DNA of 64,000 bases from an uncultured delta proteobacterium. Lineage in GTDB: Bacteria > Desulfobacterota > Desulfovibrionia > Desulfovibrionales > Desulfovibrionaceae. The position numbers and the translations under genes are program-made. Under the pieces are notes generated by a model, which was not told the origin of the DNA, ran no database searches, and saw only the letters and a program-made list of their open reading frames with translations. Location of the stretch: NCBI GenBank assembly GCA_903835685.1, contig CAILNX010000064.1:1-64000 (forward strand), in the 5' to 3' direction. This document shows, piece by piece, positions 8,111-16,841 of this stretch (positions are counted from its first letter, which is position 1; each line of letters begins with the position of its first letter).

Positions 8111-8905
8111 CTAGCTCATGAGCAAGTAGACCAGGGGGGCCATGGCCAGCCGGTAGTAGGCGAAGGGGCGCAGGGTGTAGCGCTGCAAAAGCAGGATGAA
8201 TCCCTTGACCGCCACCCAGGCCGCGGCAAAGGAGATCACGAACCCCAGGGCCAGCAGTTTCAGGTCCTCGCCTCCGAACTGGCCCAGGTCCTTGTAGGCC
8301 TCATAGGCCGTGGCCGCGACCATGATGGGTACGGCGGCCAGGAAAGAGTACTGGGTGGCCAGCTTGCGATCCGCGCCCAGGATCATGGCCCCCATGATGG
8401 TGGCCCCGGAGCGCGAGAATCCCGGCCACAGGGCCAGGCACTGGAAGAGCCCCACGCCCAGGGCCAGCCCGGGGGTGATCTCGTCCAGGGTCTTGGTTCC
8501 GTTGCGGTGCGGCAGGGCCTCTACCACCAGGATCATCACCGCGCCCACGGCAAAGGCCAGGGCCACGGTCTGGGGGCCGAAGAGGTGCTCTTTGATGTAG
8601 TGGTGCGTGGCCAGGCCCACGAAGGAGGCGGGCATGGTGGTCAGAAGGAGCAGCCAGATGCCGTGCAGGCCCGAGAAGCGGGTGTGGGCCGGGGGGACCA
8701 CCAGGCCCCAGAACCTCGGCCAGTAGAGCACGGCCACGGCCAGGATGGCCCCGAGCTGGATCATGACCTCGAAGGCCGCGGCCTTTTCCCCGGTAAAGCC
8801 CATGAGATGCCCGGCGATGATGAGGTGCCCGGTACTGGAGATGGGCAGAAATTCGGTCAGACCTTCCACCAAGCCCTGGATCGAGGCCACGAGGTACGCG
8901 TTCAT
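8111..8905 (-). CDS. uppP: Undecaprenyl-diphosphatase
   Basis: A 264-residue integral membrane phosphatase of the BacA family that recycles undecaprenyl pyrophosphate to the monophosphate carrier for peptidoglycan and other surface polymers. The two signature loops are GLVEGLTEFLPISSTGHL (residues 11-28) and PGFSRSGAT (about 160-168), holding the catalytic Glu, Ser, His and Arg residues. The rest is hydrophobic, about eight membrane helices. The length is typical. The start has AGAGG ten bases upstream. The gene is transcribed towards the tRNA. Confidence 0.95.
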   Translation of the reverse strand: MNAYLVASIQGLVEGLTEFLPISSTGHLIIAGHLMGFTGEKAAAFEVMIQLGAILAVAVLYWPRFWGLVVPPAHTRFSGLHGIWLLLLTTMPASFVGLATHHYIKEHLFGPQTVALAFAVGAVMILVVEALPHRNGTKTLDEITPGLALGVGLFQCLALWPGFSRSGATIMGAMILGADRKLATQYSFLAAVPIMVAATAYEAYKDLGQFGGEDLKLLALGFVISFAAAWVAVKGFILLLQRYTLRPFAYYRLAMAPLVYLLMS

Positions 8906-9018
8906 GGGGGCTGCCTCTACCTCAAGGCCCGGGAAGTTGCAACCCGGGCCGCTTCGGTGTACTCCGGGCCACGGTCATTGGATCGCGTCGAACACCCCCC
9001 AAGCCCCAAGGAGGACCC

Positions 9019-9201
9019 ATGGCCACCATCATGCCCCAGGGTGAGCTTTTGAAGAAGGCCATCGCCTGGATCAGCGAGGGACAGTCACAGGGAAAAGACC
9101 GGGCCAAGCTCATGAACGAGGCGGCCGTGCGCTTCAACTTGAGCCCCAAGGATATGGAAGCCCTGCAGCGCTTCTTCAAGGACGAGGAGCCGTGCGCCTG
9201 A
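9019..9201 (+). CDS. Small hypothetical protein coupled to the LptG-like gene
   Basis: A 60-residue soluble helical protein (MATIMPQGELLKKAIAW...) without Cys motifs or membrane segment. An AGGAGG five bases before the ATG and a ten-base overlap with the next gene support it as real and translationally coupled. It could be a regulator or adaptor of the permease, but only position suggests this. I do not recognise a family. Confidence 0.7.
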   Translation: MATIMPQGELLKKAIAWISEGQSQGKDRAKLMNEAAVRFNLSPKDMEALQRFFKDEEPCA

Positions 9202-10304
9202 AACTGGGGGTCCTGGACCGCTATCTGCTGCGGCAGAACCTTTACTATCTCCTGGTCTGCCTGGGCGTCGGGGCCGGGATTTATCTCCTCTCGGACCTTT
9301 TCGACCGGCTGGATGACCTCCTGGAGGCCGGCCTGGGCCTGGGCGAGGTCTGGACCTATTTCTGCGTCAAGCTGCCCCAGATCATCTCCCAGATCCTGCC
9401 CATGGTCTTTCTCCTGGCCATGGTCACCCAGCTCGGGCTCATGAGCCGGGGCCGGGAGCTTCTGGCCCTGCGCGCGGGCGGGGTGTCCCTGGGCCGCATG
9501 GTCCGTTTTTTCCTGATCTACGCCCTGCTGTGGAGTATCTTCCAGCTCCTCTTCTCACAGGTGCTCGGGGTGTACGGCGAGCGCGAGGCCAGCCGCATCT
9601 GGCAGGAGGACGTGCGCAAGCGCCAGGTGGACCGCAAGGTCATCTCCAACCTGTGGTTCCGCAAGGGGGCCTATCTGGTGAGCATGGAAAAGGCCATGCC
9701 CGGCCGCAACCTGGCCTGGGACGTGACCATCTATGAATACGCGCCCGAGGGGGAGCAGGCCTTTTCCCGGATGCTCACGGCCAAGGAGGCCACGGCCGGA
9801 GAGGATGCCTGGACCCTGACCCAGGTCCGGGAGTACGACCCGGCCGGATATCTGTCCCGGACCCTGCCCGAGCTTCAGGTTCCGGTGGGCCAGGGCCTGA
9901 CCGCCTTCATGGCCGTGGACCCCGGGAGCAATCCCTCCCAGCTTCCGCTCTGGCAGCTCGGGGACCTGATCCGGGATTTGAAGGAGTCCGGGTCCAACGT
10001 GGAGATGCTGCGCACCTCCTGGCACACCAAATGGGCCTACGCCGGGTCCATCACGGTCATGGCCCTGGTGGCCCTGGCCATCACCAGCCTGTCCGAGAAC
10101 CTCTACGCCAACATCCTGACCAGCCTTCTGGTCACCTTCGCCTTCTACGGGGCCAATGTGGTGGGCACGTCCATCGGGCAAAAGGGGCTCATGCCACCCT
10201 CGGCCGCGGCCTGGATCGCCAATCTGCTCTTCGCCACCCTGGCCAGCATGCGGGTGATCTGGGTCAGCCTGCCTGGCAGGAAAAGGGACTCCGGCCCCTC
10301 ATAA
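9192..10304 (+). CDS. lptG: LptF/LptG-family lipopolysaccharide export permease
   Basis: A 370-residue inner-membrane permease of the YjgP/YjgQ family that, with the LptB ATPase and a partner, extracts lipopolysaccharide for transport to the outer membrane. The N-terminus reads LDRYLLRQNLYYLLVC. Three helices follow, with SRGRELLALRAGGVSLGRM between helices 2 and 3. A periplasmic beta domain spans about residues 125-265, and three helices close the protein. The start is a GTG inside the end of the upstream small gene. Only one permease gene is present here; its partner must be elsewhere. The choice of LptG over LptF is tentative. Confidence 0.85.
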   Translation: MRLKLGVLDRYLLRQNLYYLLVCLGVGAGIYLLSDLFDRLDDLLEAGLGLGEVWTYFCVKLPQIISQILPMVFLLAMVTQLGLMSRGRELLALRAGGVSLGRMVRFFLIYALLWSIFQLLFSQVLGVYGEREASRIWQEDVRKRQVDRKVISNLWFRKGAYLVSMEKAMPGRNLAWDVTIYEYAPEGEQAFSRMLTAKEATAGEDAWTLTQVREYDPAGYLSRTLPELQVPVGQGLTAFMAVDPGSNPSQLPLWQLGDLIRDLKESGSNVEMLRTSWHTKWAYAGSITVMALVALAITSLSENLYANILTSLLVTFAFYGANVVGTSIGQKGLMPPSAAAWIANLLFATLASMRVIWVSLPGRKRDSGPS

Positions 10305-10916
10305 CCCTTCTTCAAGGGCTTCTTCCGGGCTGGGCGTGAACCCCGCGGCCAGGACCAGGGTCCGCCACAGTTCATCCTTGCCCCGGCCGGTCTTGCTGGA
10401 GACGCTCACGGGCAGCTTGGGCAGGCGCAGGACCTCCTGCCACTGCTTCTGGCGCTCGGCGCATTCCCGCTGCTTGCATTTGTCGGCCTTGGTCAGCACG
10501 GCCAGGATGGGGATGCTGTTCTGGGTCAGGAAGGCGGTCATCTCCAGGTCCAGGCGCTGGGGCGGCAGGCGGGCGTCCAGGAGGCAGACCACGGCGGCCA
10601 GCCTGCGGTTGCCGCGCAGATAGGCCTCGATGAGGCGGCCCCATTTCTCCTTCTCCACCTTGGAGGTGCGGGCGAACCCGTACCCGGGCAGGTCCACCAG
10701 GAAGAAGTCCTCGGGCCGGACCTGGTAGAAGTTCAGGCTGCGGGTCTTGCCCGGGGTGGAGCTGATCTTGGCCAGGGCCTTGCGCCCGGCCAGGCAGTTG
10801 ATGAGCGAGGATTTGCCCACGTTGGAGCGGCCGGCCATGGCGATCTGCGGCTGGGGAAAGTCGGGCATCTGGTTGGGTTCGTAGACCGTGGCGGCCAGTT
10901 CCAAGGTTCTGTGCAT
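10299..10916 (-). CDS. engB: Ribosome biogenesis GTPase EngB (YsxC)
   Basis: A 205-residue GTPase needed for large-subunit assembly. Motifs in order are the P-loop GRSNVGKSSLIN (about residues 30-41), switch region SSTPGKTRSLNFY, DLPGYGFA (G3), LTKADK (G4) and VSSKTGRGKDEL (G5). The frame continues upstream to 11009, but the ATG at 10916 gives the usual MHRTLELA start and the typical length. Its stop codon overlaps that of the convergent LptG-like gene by six bases, so no terminator separates the two. Confidence 0.95.
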   Translation of the reverse strand: MHRTLELAATVYEPNQMPDFPQPQIAMAGRSNVGKSSLINCLAGRKALAKISSTPGKTRSLNFYQVRPEDFFLVDLPGYGFARTSKVEKEKWGRLIEAYLRGNRRLAAVVCLLDARLPPQRLDLEMTAFLTQNSIPILAVLTKADKCKQRECAERQKQWQEVLRLPKLPVSVSSKTGRGKDELWRTLVLAAGFTPSPEEALEEGL

Positions 10917-10954
10917 GGGGGATGTACTCGCGCAAAAGGGTTTCACGACCAAAG

Positions 10955-11000
10955 AAAAAGGGCCGGGACCGGAGGACGACGTCCCCCGAAGCCCGGCCCC
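10955..11000 (-). terminator. Terminator of the lipoprotein gene
   Basis: On the minus strand GGGCCGGG and CCCGGCCC arms enclose an inner GC-rich hairpin and are followed by TTTTTC. It starts 33 bases after the stop codon. Confidence 0.78.
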
Positions 11001-11032
11001 AGGAATCACTGCTTTAAGCCTGGGTGGCGGTC

Positions 11033-11461
11033 TTAAGGCTTGGCCGGAGCGCCCATGCCCGGGGCCTGGCCAAAGGGCGCGGCGCCTCCTGGCTGGGGCG
11101 GGGTGCTGGGCGTGGCTGGCCCGGCCGTGGACCCGGGAAGGGCCTCGCCGCCTGGCATGGGGGCTGCGCCCGGGGCCTGGAAGGGCTTCGCGCCCGGCGC
11201 ATCCGGCGGAACGGGCGGGGCCGGGGGCGGAGGCGTGTTGGGAGCCTCCGGCGCGGGCTTTGTTCCGGGCGGGACCAACCCGCCTTCACCGATGGGCGGT
11301 GGAGGGGGACCCGGGGCCGGGGCTGGCTGGGCCTTCTCGACCTTGGCCGGGGCCTTGGCGTCCTTGGGGGCCTGATCGCATCCCGAGGCCAGAAGCCCGG
11401 CGAACATGAGCGCCAGGAGGCCGACAAAGAGCGTGCTGGAACGGGTCTTGCCGATGTTCAT
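11033..11461 (-). CDS. Proline-rich lipoprotein
   Basis: A 142-residue exported lipoprotein. The signal peptide has a basic start (MNIGKTRSS), a hydrophobic core and the lipobox ASGC, with the lipidated Cys at residue 28. Asp at the next position would signal inner-membrane retention by the E. coli rule. The rest is a disordered Pro/Ala/Gly-rich chain with PPPPP and APGPP runs, as if reaching through the cell wall space. AGGAG lies nine bases before the ATG. No enzymatic domain is visible and the function is unknown. Confidence 0.8.
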   Translation of the reverse strand: MNIGKTRSSTLFVGLLALMFAGLLASGCDQAPKDAKAPAKVEKAQPAPAPGPPPPPIGEGGLVPPGTKPAPEAPNTPPPPAPPVPPDAPGAKPFQAPGAAPMPGGEALPGSTAGPATPSTPPQPGGAAPFGQAPGMGAPAKP

Positions 11462-11610
11462 GCCCTTTTTTCTCCTTCAAATGTGGGGTATCCAAACCTC
11501 TCGCACCATAGTCCCTGCTTGGCGGGATTGTCAAGGCGATCCGGGCGATCCGGCGGACCGGCGTCGGCCTATCCCCTGAGGGCGTTCCGGGGCCGGATGC
11601 TCCCGGGCGT

Positions 11611-11639
11611 TTGACAAAAAACGGCAAAACACCTATGGG
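11611..11639 (+). promoter_or_regulatory. aroQ-efp promoter
   Basis: TTGACA (11611-11616), a 17-base spacer and TATGGG (11634-11639), 25 bases before the aroQ start codon. The -35 box is perfect. Confidence 0.65.
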
Positions 11640-11663
11640 ACGGCCCAACCGCAAGGGGGCAGC

Positions 11664-12131
11664 ATGGCCAAGCTCAAAATTCTGGTGATGAACGGCCCGA
11701 ATCTCGGACATCTCGGAGAACGCCAGCCCGACATCTACGGCAGCCAGGGCATGGACCATCTGCCTGTCCTGCTGGAGCAGGTCCTGGGAGCGGGGGCCAG
11801 GGATTTGGAGCTGCTGTATTTTCACTCCAATTCCGAAGGCGCACTCATAGACCGGCTGGAGCAGGCCCGGGCCGAGAACCTGGCCGGGGTGGTCATGAAT
11901 GCCGGGGCCTTGACCCACACCAGCCTGGCCCTGGCCGATTGCCTGGCCTGGATCGGGGTCCCTTGCGTGGAGGTGCACCTGTCCAACGTCCTGGCCCGGA
12001 TCGAGGAGCCCCTGCGGCAGAAGAGTTATCTGGGCCAGCACTGCCTGGGGGTCATCGCCGGGTTCGGGCTCATGAGTTACGCCCTGGCCGTGCAGGTCCT
12101 GGCCGTGAAAGCCGGGGTAAAATCCGCCTGA
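11664..12131 (+). CDS. aroQ: 3-dehydroquinate dehydratase, type II
   Basis: A 155-residue enzyme for step three of the shikimate pathway. It keeps [17 protein letters not shown] with the essential Arg20 and Tyr25, [11 protein letters not shown], the NAGALTHTS loop with the catalytic His, and [11 protein letters not shown]. Two conserved spots differ from the family norm: LGHLG for LNLLG, and NAG for NPG. Catalytic residues remain, so it should be active. It heads a two-gene unit with efp 43 bases downstream and a recognisable promoter upstream. Confidence 0.93.
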   Translation: MAKLKILVMNGPNLGHLGERQPDIYGSQGMDHLPVLLEQVLGAGARDLELLYFHSNSEGALIDRLEQARAENLAGVVMNAGALTHTSLALADCLAWIGVPCVEVHLSNVLARIEEPLRQKSYLGQHCLGVIAGFGLMSYALAVQVLAVKAGVKSA

Positions 12132-12174
12132 TCGGGCCGCTGTTCAACCATTTTTCCTTCCATCGGGAGCAGAC

Positions 12175-12732
12175 ATGTATTCCACCCAGGATTTCAGGCG
12201 CGGCCTGAAGATCGAGATAGACGGCAAGCCTTTTGAGATCGTCGAATTCCTGCATTTCAAGCCGGGCAAGGGCGGGGCCATGATCCGCACCAAGCTGCGC
12301 AACATCTTGACCGGGCAGGTGGTGGACAACACCTTCCGCTCGGGCGAGAAGGTGGCCAAGCCCGACCTGGTGGCCCAGCCCATGCAGTATCTGTACAAGG
12401 AAGGCCAGGATTTCGTGTTCATGGACATGGAGTCCTACGAGCAGGTCCACGTGCACCCCGGCCAGATCGGGGACAAGGGCGGATTCATGCGCGAGGCCGA
12501 CCAGGTCGAGGTGATGCTCTACAACGGCGAGGTCATTGACTTAAACCTCCCGGCCAGCGTGGTGCTCACCGTGGCCACCGCCGAGCCGGGCATCCAAGGC
12601 GACCGCGTCAGCGGAGCCACCAAGCCCGCCACCCTGGAGACCGGGATCAACGTGAACGTGCCGCTTTTTGTCAACGAAGGGGACAAGATCAAGGTGGACA
12701 CCCGCACGGGCGAGTACCTCAGCCGGGCCTAG
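12175..12732 (+). CDS. efp: Elongation factor P
   Basis: A 185-residue translation factor that relieves ribosomes stalled on proline stretches. The KOW-like N-terminal domain contains the loop FKPGKGGAM with Lys32 at the modifiable position; the OB domains follow and the C-terminus has the typical [12 protein letters not shown]. No modifying enzyme is encoded nearby. Proline-rich proteins in this window (for example at 11033-11461) are plausible clients. It follows aroQ and is closed by a strong terminator. Confidence 0.97.
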   Translation: MYSTQDFRRGLKIEIDGKPFEIVEFLHFKPGKGGAMIRTKLRNILTGQVVDNTFRSGEKVAKPDLVAQPMQYLYKEGQDFVFMDMESYEQVHVHPGQIGDKGGFMREADQVEVMLYNGEVIDLNLPASVVLTVATAEPGIQGDRVSGATKPATLETGINVNVPLFVNEGDKIKVDTRTGEYLSRA

Positions 12733-12758
12733 GAATGAGATTGTAAGACAAGAGCAAG

Positions 12759-12785
12759 AAACCCGGGGCCTTCCCCGGGTTTTTT
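12759..12785 (+). terminator. Terminator after efp
   Basis: A nine-pair AACCCGGGG/CCCCGGGTT stem with a CCTT loop and a T run. It ends just before the first possible ftsK start, so ftsK must have its own promoter or depend on read-through. Confidence 0.88.
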
Positions 12786-12786
12786 C

Positions 12787-15123
12787 GTGGCGGACCCCTC
12801 GGACTTTCCTTCGGTTCCAAAGGGTGGTAAACAGCCAGCCAAATCAACAGGAAATCATTGGAGAATCCCAAAAGGGGGAGGGCCTACGGACGGCAATAAA
12901 TTTCTGCGCGAAGTCATGGGGTTGGGCGGCCTGTTCCTGGGCGTCTTCCTTCTTCTCAGCCTCGCTTCCCATGACCCGACCGACCCCAGCTTCAACCACT
13001 TGGTGGGCAAGGCCGTGGTCATCCACAACCTGGCCGGGGTGGTGGGGGCCTACGCCTCGGATCTCCTGGTCAATCTTTTCGGTCTGGGGTCGGTGTCCCT
13101 GCCCCTGGTCCTTTTGTATTTCGGCGTGGCCAGCTTCATGCCGGGTCTGCACCTGCCCTGGTGGCGCTGGATCGGGGTGGCCCTGACCTGCCTGTGCCTG
13201 TCGGTCTTCGCGGGCAGCCCCCTGACCGGTGAGATCACCGTGGGCCTGGCCGGGGGCGGGTTCCTGGGCAATGTCCTGGCCGAGCGCTTCCGGGTCTGGC
13301 TCAGTCCGGTGGGGGCCACCCTGCTCACGCTCTTTCTGGGCATCGTGGCCCTGCAACTGGTGCTGGGCGTCAGTCTGGAGGCCATGGGCCAGTGGATGCG
13401 CCCGGCCTGGGACCGGGTGGCCGGATTTTTCATCGACCAGTGGCAACAGGCCCGGGAGACCTACCTGAAGCGCCAGGAAACCATCCGCAAGCAGGCCGAG
13501 GTCCTGGGATCGCCCAGGCTGGACATGAACCTGAACGGATTTTCCGCCAAGCCCGCCCTGGCCGAGAAACCCCAAGTCTCCCAGGCTCCCCATATTCCGG
13601 GCCGGGAGACTCCCGAGCCCGATCACAAGCCCGCGGAGCCCAAAAACCCCCGGCCCACCCGGACCCTGCGCCACCTGGCCGACGGGCGGGAACTGCCCTC
13701 CACGGACCTCTTGATCTCGCCCCCGGGTGGTCCCCTGACCCTGTCCCGGGAGGCCCTGGAGGCCAAGGCCGCTGTCCTGGCTGCCTGCCTGGCGGACTTC
13801 AACATCCAGGGCGAAATCCAGCGGGTGGAGCCCGGGCCAGTGGTGACCATGTTCGAGTTTCGGCCCGCGCCCGGGGTCAAGATCAGCCGCATCGCCTCCC
13901 TGTCCGACGACATGGCCCTGGCCTTGAAAGCCATGGCCGTGCGCATCGAGGCCCCCATCCCGGGCCGGGACACCGTGGGCGTGGAGATCCCCAACGAGGA
14001 CCGGGTCACGGTCTACCTGCGGGACATCCTGGAGTCCGAGGCCTTCACCAAGTCCAAGTCCCTTTTGACCCTGGCCCTGGGCACGGACATCCAGGGCCGG
14101 GCCGAGGTGGCCGACCTGGCCAAGATGCCCCATCTGCTGGTGGCTGGGGCCACGGGCGCGGGCAAAAGCGTGTGCCTGAACGGCATCCTCATCAGCCTGT
14201 TGTACAAGGCCGATCCGGACCAGGTGAAGCTCCTTTTGGTGGACCCCAAGCGCATCGAACTGTCGGTCTACGCCGACCTGCCCCATCTGGTGCATCCGGT
14301 GGTCACGGACATGGCCACGGCCAAGAGCGCCCTGGAATGGGCCGTGTTCGAGATGGACAAGCGCTACGAGAGCATGGCCCGGCTCGGGGTGCGCAACCTG
14401 GAGGGCTACAACTTAAAGCTCGGCGAGCTCGGTCCCGAGCCCCCGGCCGACCTGGCCGGCCTGGCCCCCATCCCCTATCTGGTCATTGTCATCGACGAGT
14501 TGGCCGACCTCATGCTCACGGCCGGAAAAGAGGCCGAGCTGTACATCGTGCGCCTGGCCCAACTGGCCCGGGCCGCGGGCATCCACCTCATCCTGGCCAC
14601 CCAGCGGCCCTCCGTGGACGTGGTCACCGGCCTGATCAAGGCCAACTTCCCCACCCGCATCTCCTTTCAGGTCACCAGCAAGCACGACTCCCGGACCATC
14701 CTGGACACCGTGGGCTCGGAAAAGCTCCTGGGCCGGGGGGACATGCTGTACAAGTCCGGCGGGTCCCGGCTGCGCCGCATGCACGGGGCCTACGTGAGCG
14801 AGGAGGAAATCGCCCGGGTGGTGGATTTCTGGCGCGAGCGCCGGGCCCAGCAGTTCGATCTGGATTTCGCCGAGTGGAAGCAGGAGCCCCTGGTGGGCGA
14901 GGGGTATGTTGGCGAGAACGGCCCGAGCGAGGTCGAGGACCCGGTGTACCAGGAGGCCGTGGACTTCGTGGCCGCCCAGGGCCGGGCCTCCATCTCCCTT
15001 CTGCAGCGCCGCTTCCGCATCGGGTTCAACCGGGCGGCCCGGTTCATCGAGCAGATGGAGCGCGACGGCTTGCTCGGTCCCCAGGAAGGGAGCAAGCCCC
15101 GGGAAGTGCGGACACGAGACTAG
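12787..15123 (+). CDS. ftsK: DNA translocase FtsK
   Basis: A 778-residue septal DNA pump that segregates chromosome termini. About four membrane helices fill residues 40-200, then a Pro-rich linker, then the motor: Walker A GATGAGKS near residue 454 and Walker B LVIVIDELADLM near 565, with ATQRPSVDVVTGLIKANFP after it. The winged-helix gamma domain (from about 715, LLQRRFRIGFNRAARFIEQME) reads polarity sequences. The GTG at 12787 is the first possible start but overlaps the end of the efp terminator and lacks a ribosome site; no clear internal alternative exists before helix 1. The gene ends 12 bases from a convergent PilZ gene. Confidence 0.95.
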   Translation: MADPSDFPSVPKGGKQPAKSTGNHWRIPKGGGPTDGNKFLREVMGLGGLFLGVFLLLSLASHDPTDPSFNHLVGKAVVIHNLAGVVGAYASDLLVNLFGLGSVSLPLVLLYFGVASFMPGLHLPWWRWIGVALTCLCLSVFAGSPLTGEITVGLAGGGFLGNVLAERFRVWLSPVGATLLTLFLGIVALQLVLGVSLEAMGQWMRPAWDRVAGFFIDQWQQARETYLKRQETIRKQAEVLGSPRLDMNLNGFSAKPALAEKPQVSQAPHIPGRETPEPDHKPAEPKNPRPTRTLRHLADGRELPSTDLLISPPGGPLTLSREALEAKAAVLAACLADFNIQGEIQRVEPGPVVTMFEFRPAPGVKISRIASLSDDMALALKAMAVRIEAPIPGRDTVGVEIPNEDRVTVYLRDILESEAFTKSKSLLTLALGTDIQGRAEVADLAKMPHLLVAGATGAGKSVCLNGILISLLYKADPDQVKLLLVDPKRIELSVYADLPHLVHPVVTDMATAKSALEWAVFEMDKRYESMARLGVRNLEGYNLKLGELGPEPPADLAGLAPIPYLVIVIDELADLMLTAGKEAELYIVRLAQLARAAGIHLILATQRPSVDVVTGLIKANFPTRISFQVTSKHDSRTILDTVGSEKLLGRGDMLYKSGGSRLRRMHGAYVSEEEIARVVDFWRERRAQQFDLDFAEWKQEPLVGEGYVGENGPSEVEDPVYQEAVDFVAAQGRASISLLQRRFRIGFNRAARFIEQMERDGLLGPQEGSKPREVRTRD

Positions 15124-15135
15124 GGGGGCGGGCGG

Positions 15136-15789
15136 CTACATCAGACAGAGCTGGGCGTCGGTCACGAAATCCTTGATCTGGTCGGCCACTTTCTCGGCCA
15201 ACTGCTGGAATTTGAGCCCCACCAGATACTTGCGCTCGGTCTTCTGGACCCGCATGACCTTGCCTTCGATGGTGGTTCCGTTTTCCGAAAGCAGGGCCGC
15301 GCAGTGCAGGCGGATGACGTCGTCGATGGCGCAGGTCAGGGTATGTTCCTTGGCCGGGATGATGACCTGGCACCCTCCGGTGCTCAAATCCGTGATCATG
15401 CTCTTGAAGGGCTTCTCTCCGACCAGGGCCGTGGCCTGGAACAGGCAGTTCAGGCGTTTGTGCTTGCGCAGTTCATAGGTTTCGATTTTCCCCGGATAGC
15501 TCAAGAACATCAGGGGAAAGGGGACCATGATGTATTTGATGAGTTCGCAGTGAAAGCCCAGGGCCGCCCCGTCCTGGATGTAGCGCACGGTGATCTTGTT
15601 CTGGGGGTAGAGGAACTGGAATATCTGTTCCCGGCTCTGGTCCTGGGCAAAGGGAATCTGGGTCAGGATGTAGCGGCCCTTGATCAGGCCCACGAAATAG
15701 CTGTAGACCTTCACGCCCAGGCCGTTCACGTCCATGAGCAGTTTGGTCCCGGCGTCCAGGGAGAAGGCCTCGACTGTGCTTGGGGCCAT
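15136..15789 (-). CDS. PilZ-domain c-di-GMP receptor (YcgR-like)
   Basis: A 217-residue cytosolic protein with an N-terminal YcgR-like beta domain (about residues 10-100) and a C-terminal PilZ domain. The c-di-GMP motifs are visible: RKHKR near residue 105 (RxxxR) and DLSTGG near 133 (DxSxxG). YcgR-like proteins slow flagellar rotation when c-di-GMP is high. A TTG start is possible at 15819; I chose the ATG at 15789, preceded by GGAG at 13 bases. It lies next to a TPR protein and near flgE in the same direction, which fits a motility role. Confidence 0.88.
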   Translation of the reverse strand: MAPSTVEAFSLDAGTKLLMDVNGLGVKVYSYFVGLIKGRYILTQIPFAQDQSREQIFQFLYPQNKITVRYIQDGAALGFHCELIKYIMVPFPLMFLSYPGKIETYELRKHKRLNCLFQATALVGEKPFKSMITDLSTGGCQVIIPAKEHTLTCAIDDVIRLHCAALLSENGTTIEGKVMRVQKTERKYLVGLKFQQLAEKVADQIKDFVTDAQLCLM

Positions 15790-15841
15790 GATTTTTCGTT
15801 CTGCTCCGTTATATATCAACAGGGTGTTCTGTAGGACTCTT

Positions 15842-16540
15842 CTATTGCTCTGGAGGCGATTCCAGATAGCGCTTGAATTTCAGCGCTGGTCCAAAAACAG
15901 GGTTGAGTTTGAGCGCATAGGTGATGCATTGTACGGCGCGGTCCCGCTCCTCCATCTCCAGATAGACCCGGGCCATGTTGAAAAAGATGTTTTCATCGGC
16001 CGGGGTTATTTCAAAGGCCTTGCGACAGTATTCCAGGGCTGCCTCGTGGCGTTTTTCCTTGCGCAGTCTCACGCTGTAGAGGCTGAATTCCCGGCTTTGA
16101 TCGAATTTGATGTTCTTTGACCGTTCGTACAGGTGTTCGATGATCCGGTCAATGGCCGCCACTGTAGACTCTCGGTCGTTCAAGGCAAAGCCGATTTCCA
16201 GCAATTGGTCCAGCACCTCGGCCCGGTCCTTGTTTTCCTCCAGATACCCCTTGAGGGCTGGCAGGGTGCATTCCACGAAATGCGCGGGTTCCGGGGTGAA
16301 GGCCAGCATGAATTCATCCACCGGGAGCTTGCGGCTGACACCGGCGGGCAGGTTGTGCTCGTTCAAGGACTTGACCCGGAAGGTGTCGGCCGAGTCCTTG
16401 ACCACCAGCCAGTAGAATTTGGTGGCCTGGGCGGTCTGGGGCCGGGAGGTGGAATAGTCCCCCAGGAAAAGGGGAGAGAACTCCTGTCCCGGAGTCGTTT
16501 TCTCTTCCGGAAGGGATGGGGGAGCGTTGTTCGGGGACAC
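15842..16540 (-). CDS. TPR protein with a conserved N-terminal domain
   Basis: A 232-residue soluble protein. Residues about 40-90 form a small beta domain (TKFYWLVVKDSADTFRVKSL), followed by helical TPR-type repeats; the clearest is ADENIFFNMARVYLEMEERD. The same architecture recurs in the protein at 49925-50710. The GTG at 16540 is chosen because AGGAGGTGA stands at the right distance. It is 52 bases upstream of the PilZ gene and may be co-transcribed with it. Its partners are unknown. Confidence 0.75.
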   Translation of the reverse strand: MSPNNAPPSLPEEKTTPGQEFSPLFLGDYSTSRPQTAQATKFYWLVVKDSADTFRVKSLNEHNLPAGVSRKLPVDEFMLAFTPEPAHFVECTLPALKGYLEENKDRAEVLDQLLEIGFALNDRESTVAAIDRIIEHLYERSKNIKFDQSREFSLYSVRLRKEKRHEAALEYCRKAFEITPADENIFFNMARVYLEMEERDRAVQCITYALKLNPVFGPALKFKRYLESPPEQ

Positions 16541-16658
16541 TCATCACCTCCTGACACTGGACGCCAGGGAACCTGGCGAACTCTGAAAATTTTGGGAGGT
16601 TCGCCTCGATCCCTTCGGCGGCATTCCGAGCATACTCTCTATCCGAGGAGCCGACGAT

Positions 16659-16708
16659 TGCATATGATTATATGCATAGCACAGGACTGTGTGAAGCGCC
16701 AGTCCTGT
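16659..16708. repeat. Two adjacent inverted repeats in the 300-base gap before the TPR gene
   Basis: TGCATAT-N4-ATATGCA (16659-16676) is a perfect palindrome, followed five bases later by ACAGGACTG-N10-CAGTCCTGT (16681-16708), also perfect. Neither is followed by a T tract, so operator or RNA structure is likelier than terminator. The rest of 16541-16841 is AT-rich and holds no gene. Confidence 0.55.
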
Positions 16709-16841
16709 ATTTATGATATTAAATCAATAGTTTTGGTGTGTTATAGGGGCAGGTGTTTCTTGGGGCAAGACTGCCCCTGAGTGGTAACGGATGGGGTATT
16801 ACTACCTGTTTTTCTCAGGCATTGGTCAGTAAAAGGTGGGG

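Noticed and set aside
12844-14295. Long antisense frame inside ftsK
   Set aside because: It is a product of third-position GC in ftsK; the text is Gln/Gly/His-rich and has no motifs.
16720-16790. GGGGCA/TGCCCC hairpin as a terminator
   Set aside because: The arms are imperfectly placed and no T run follows on either strand.
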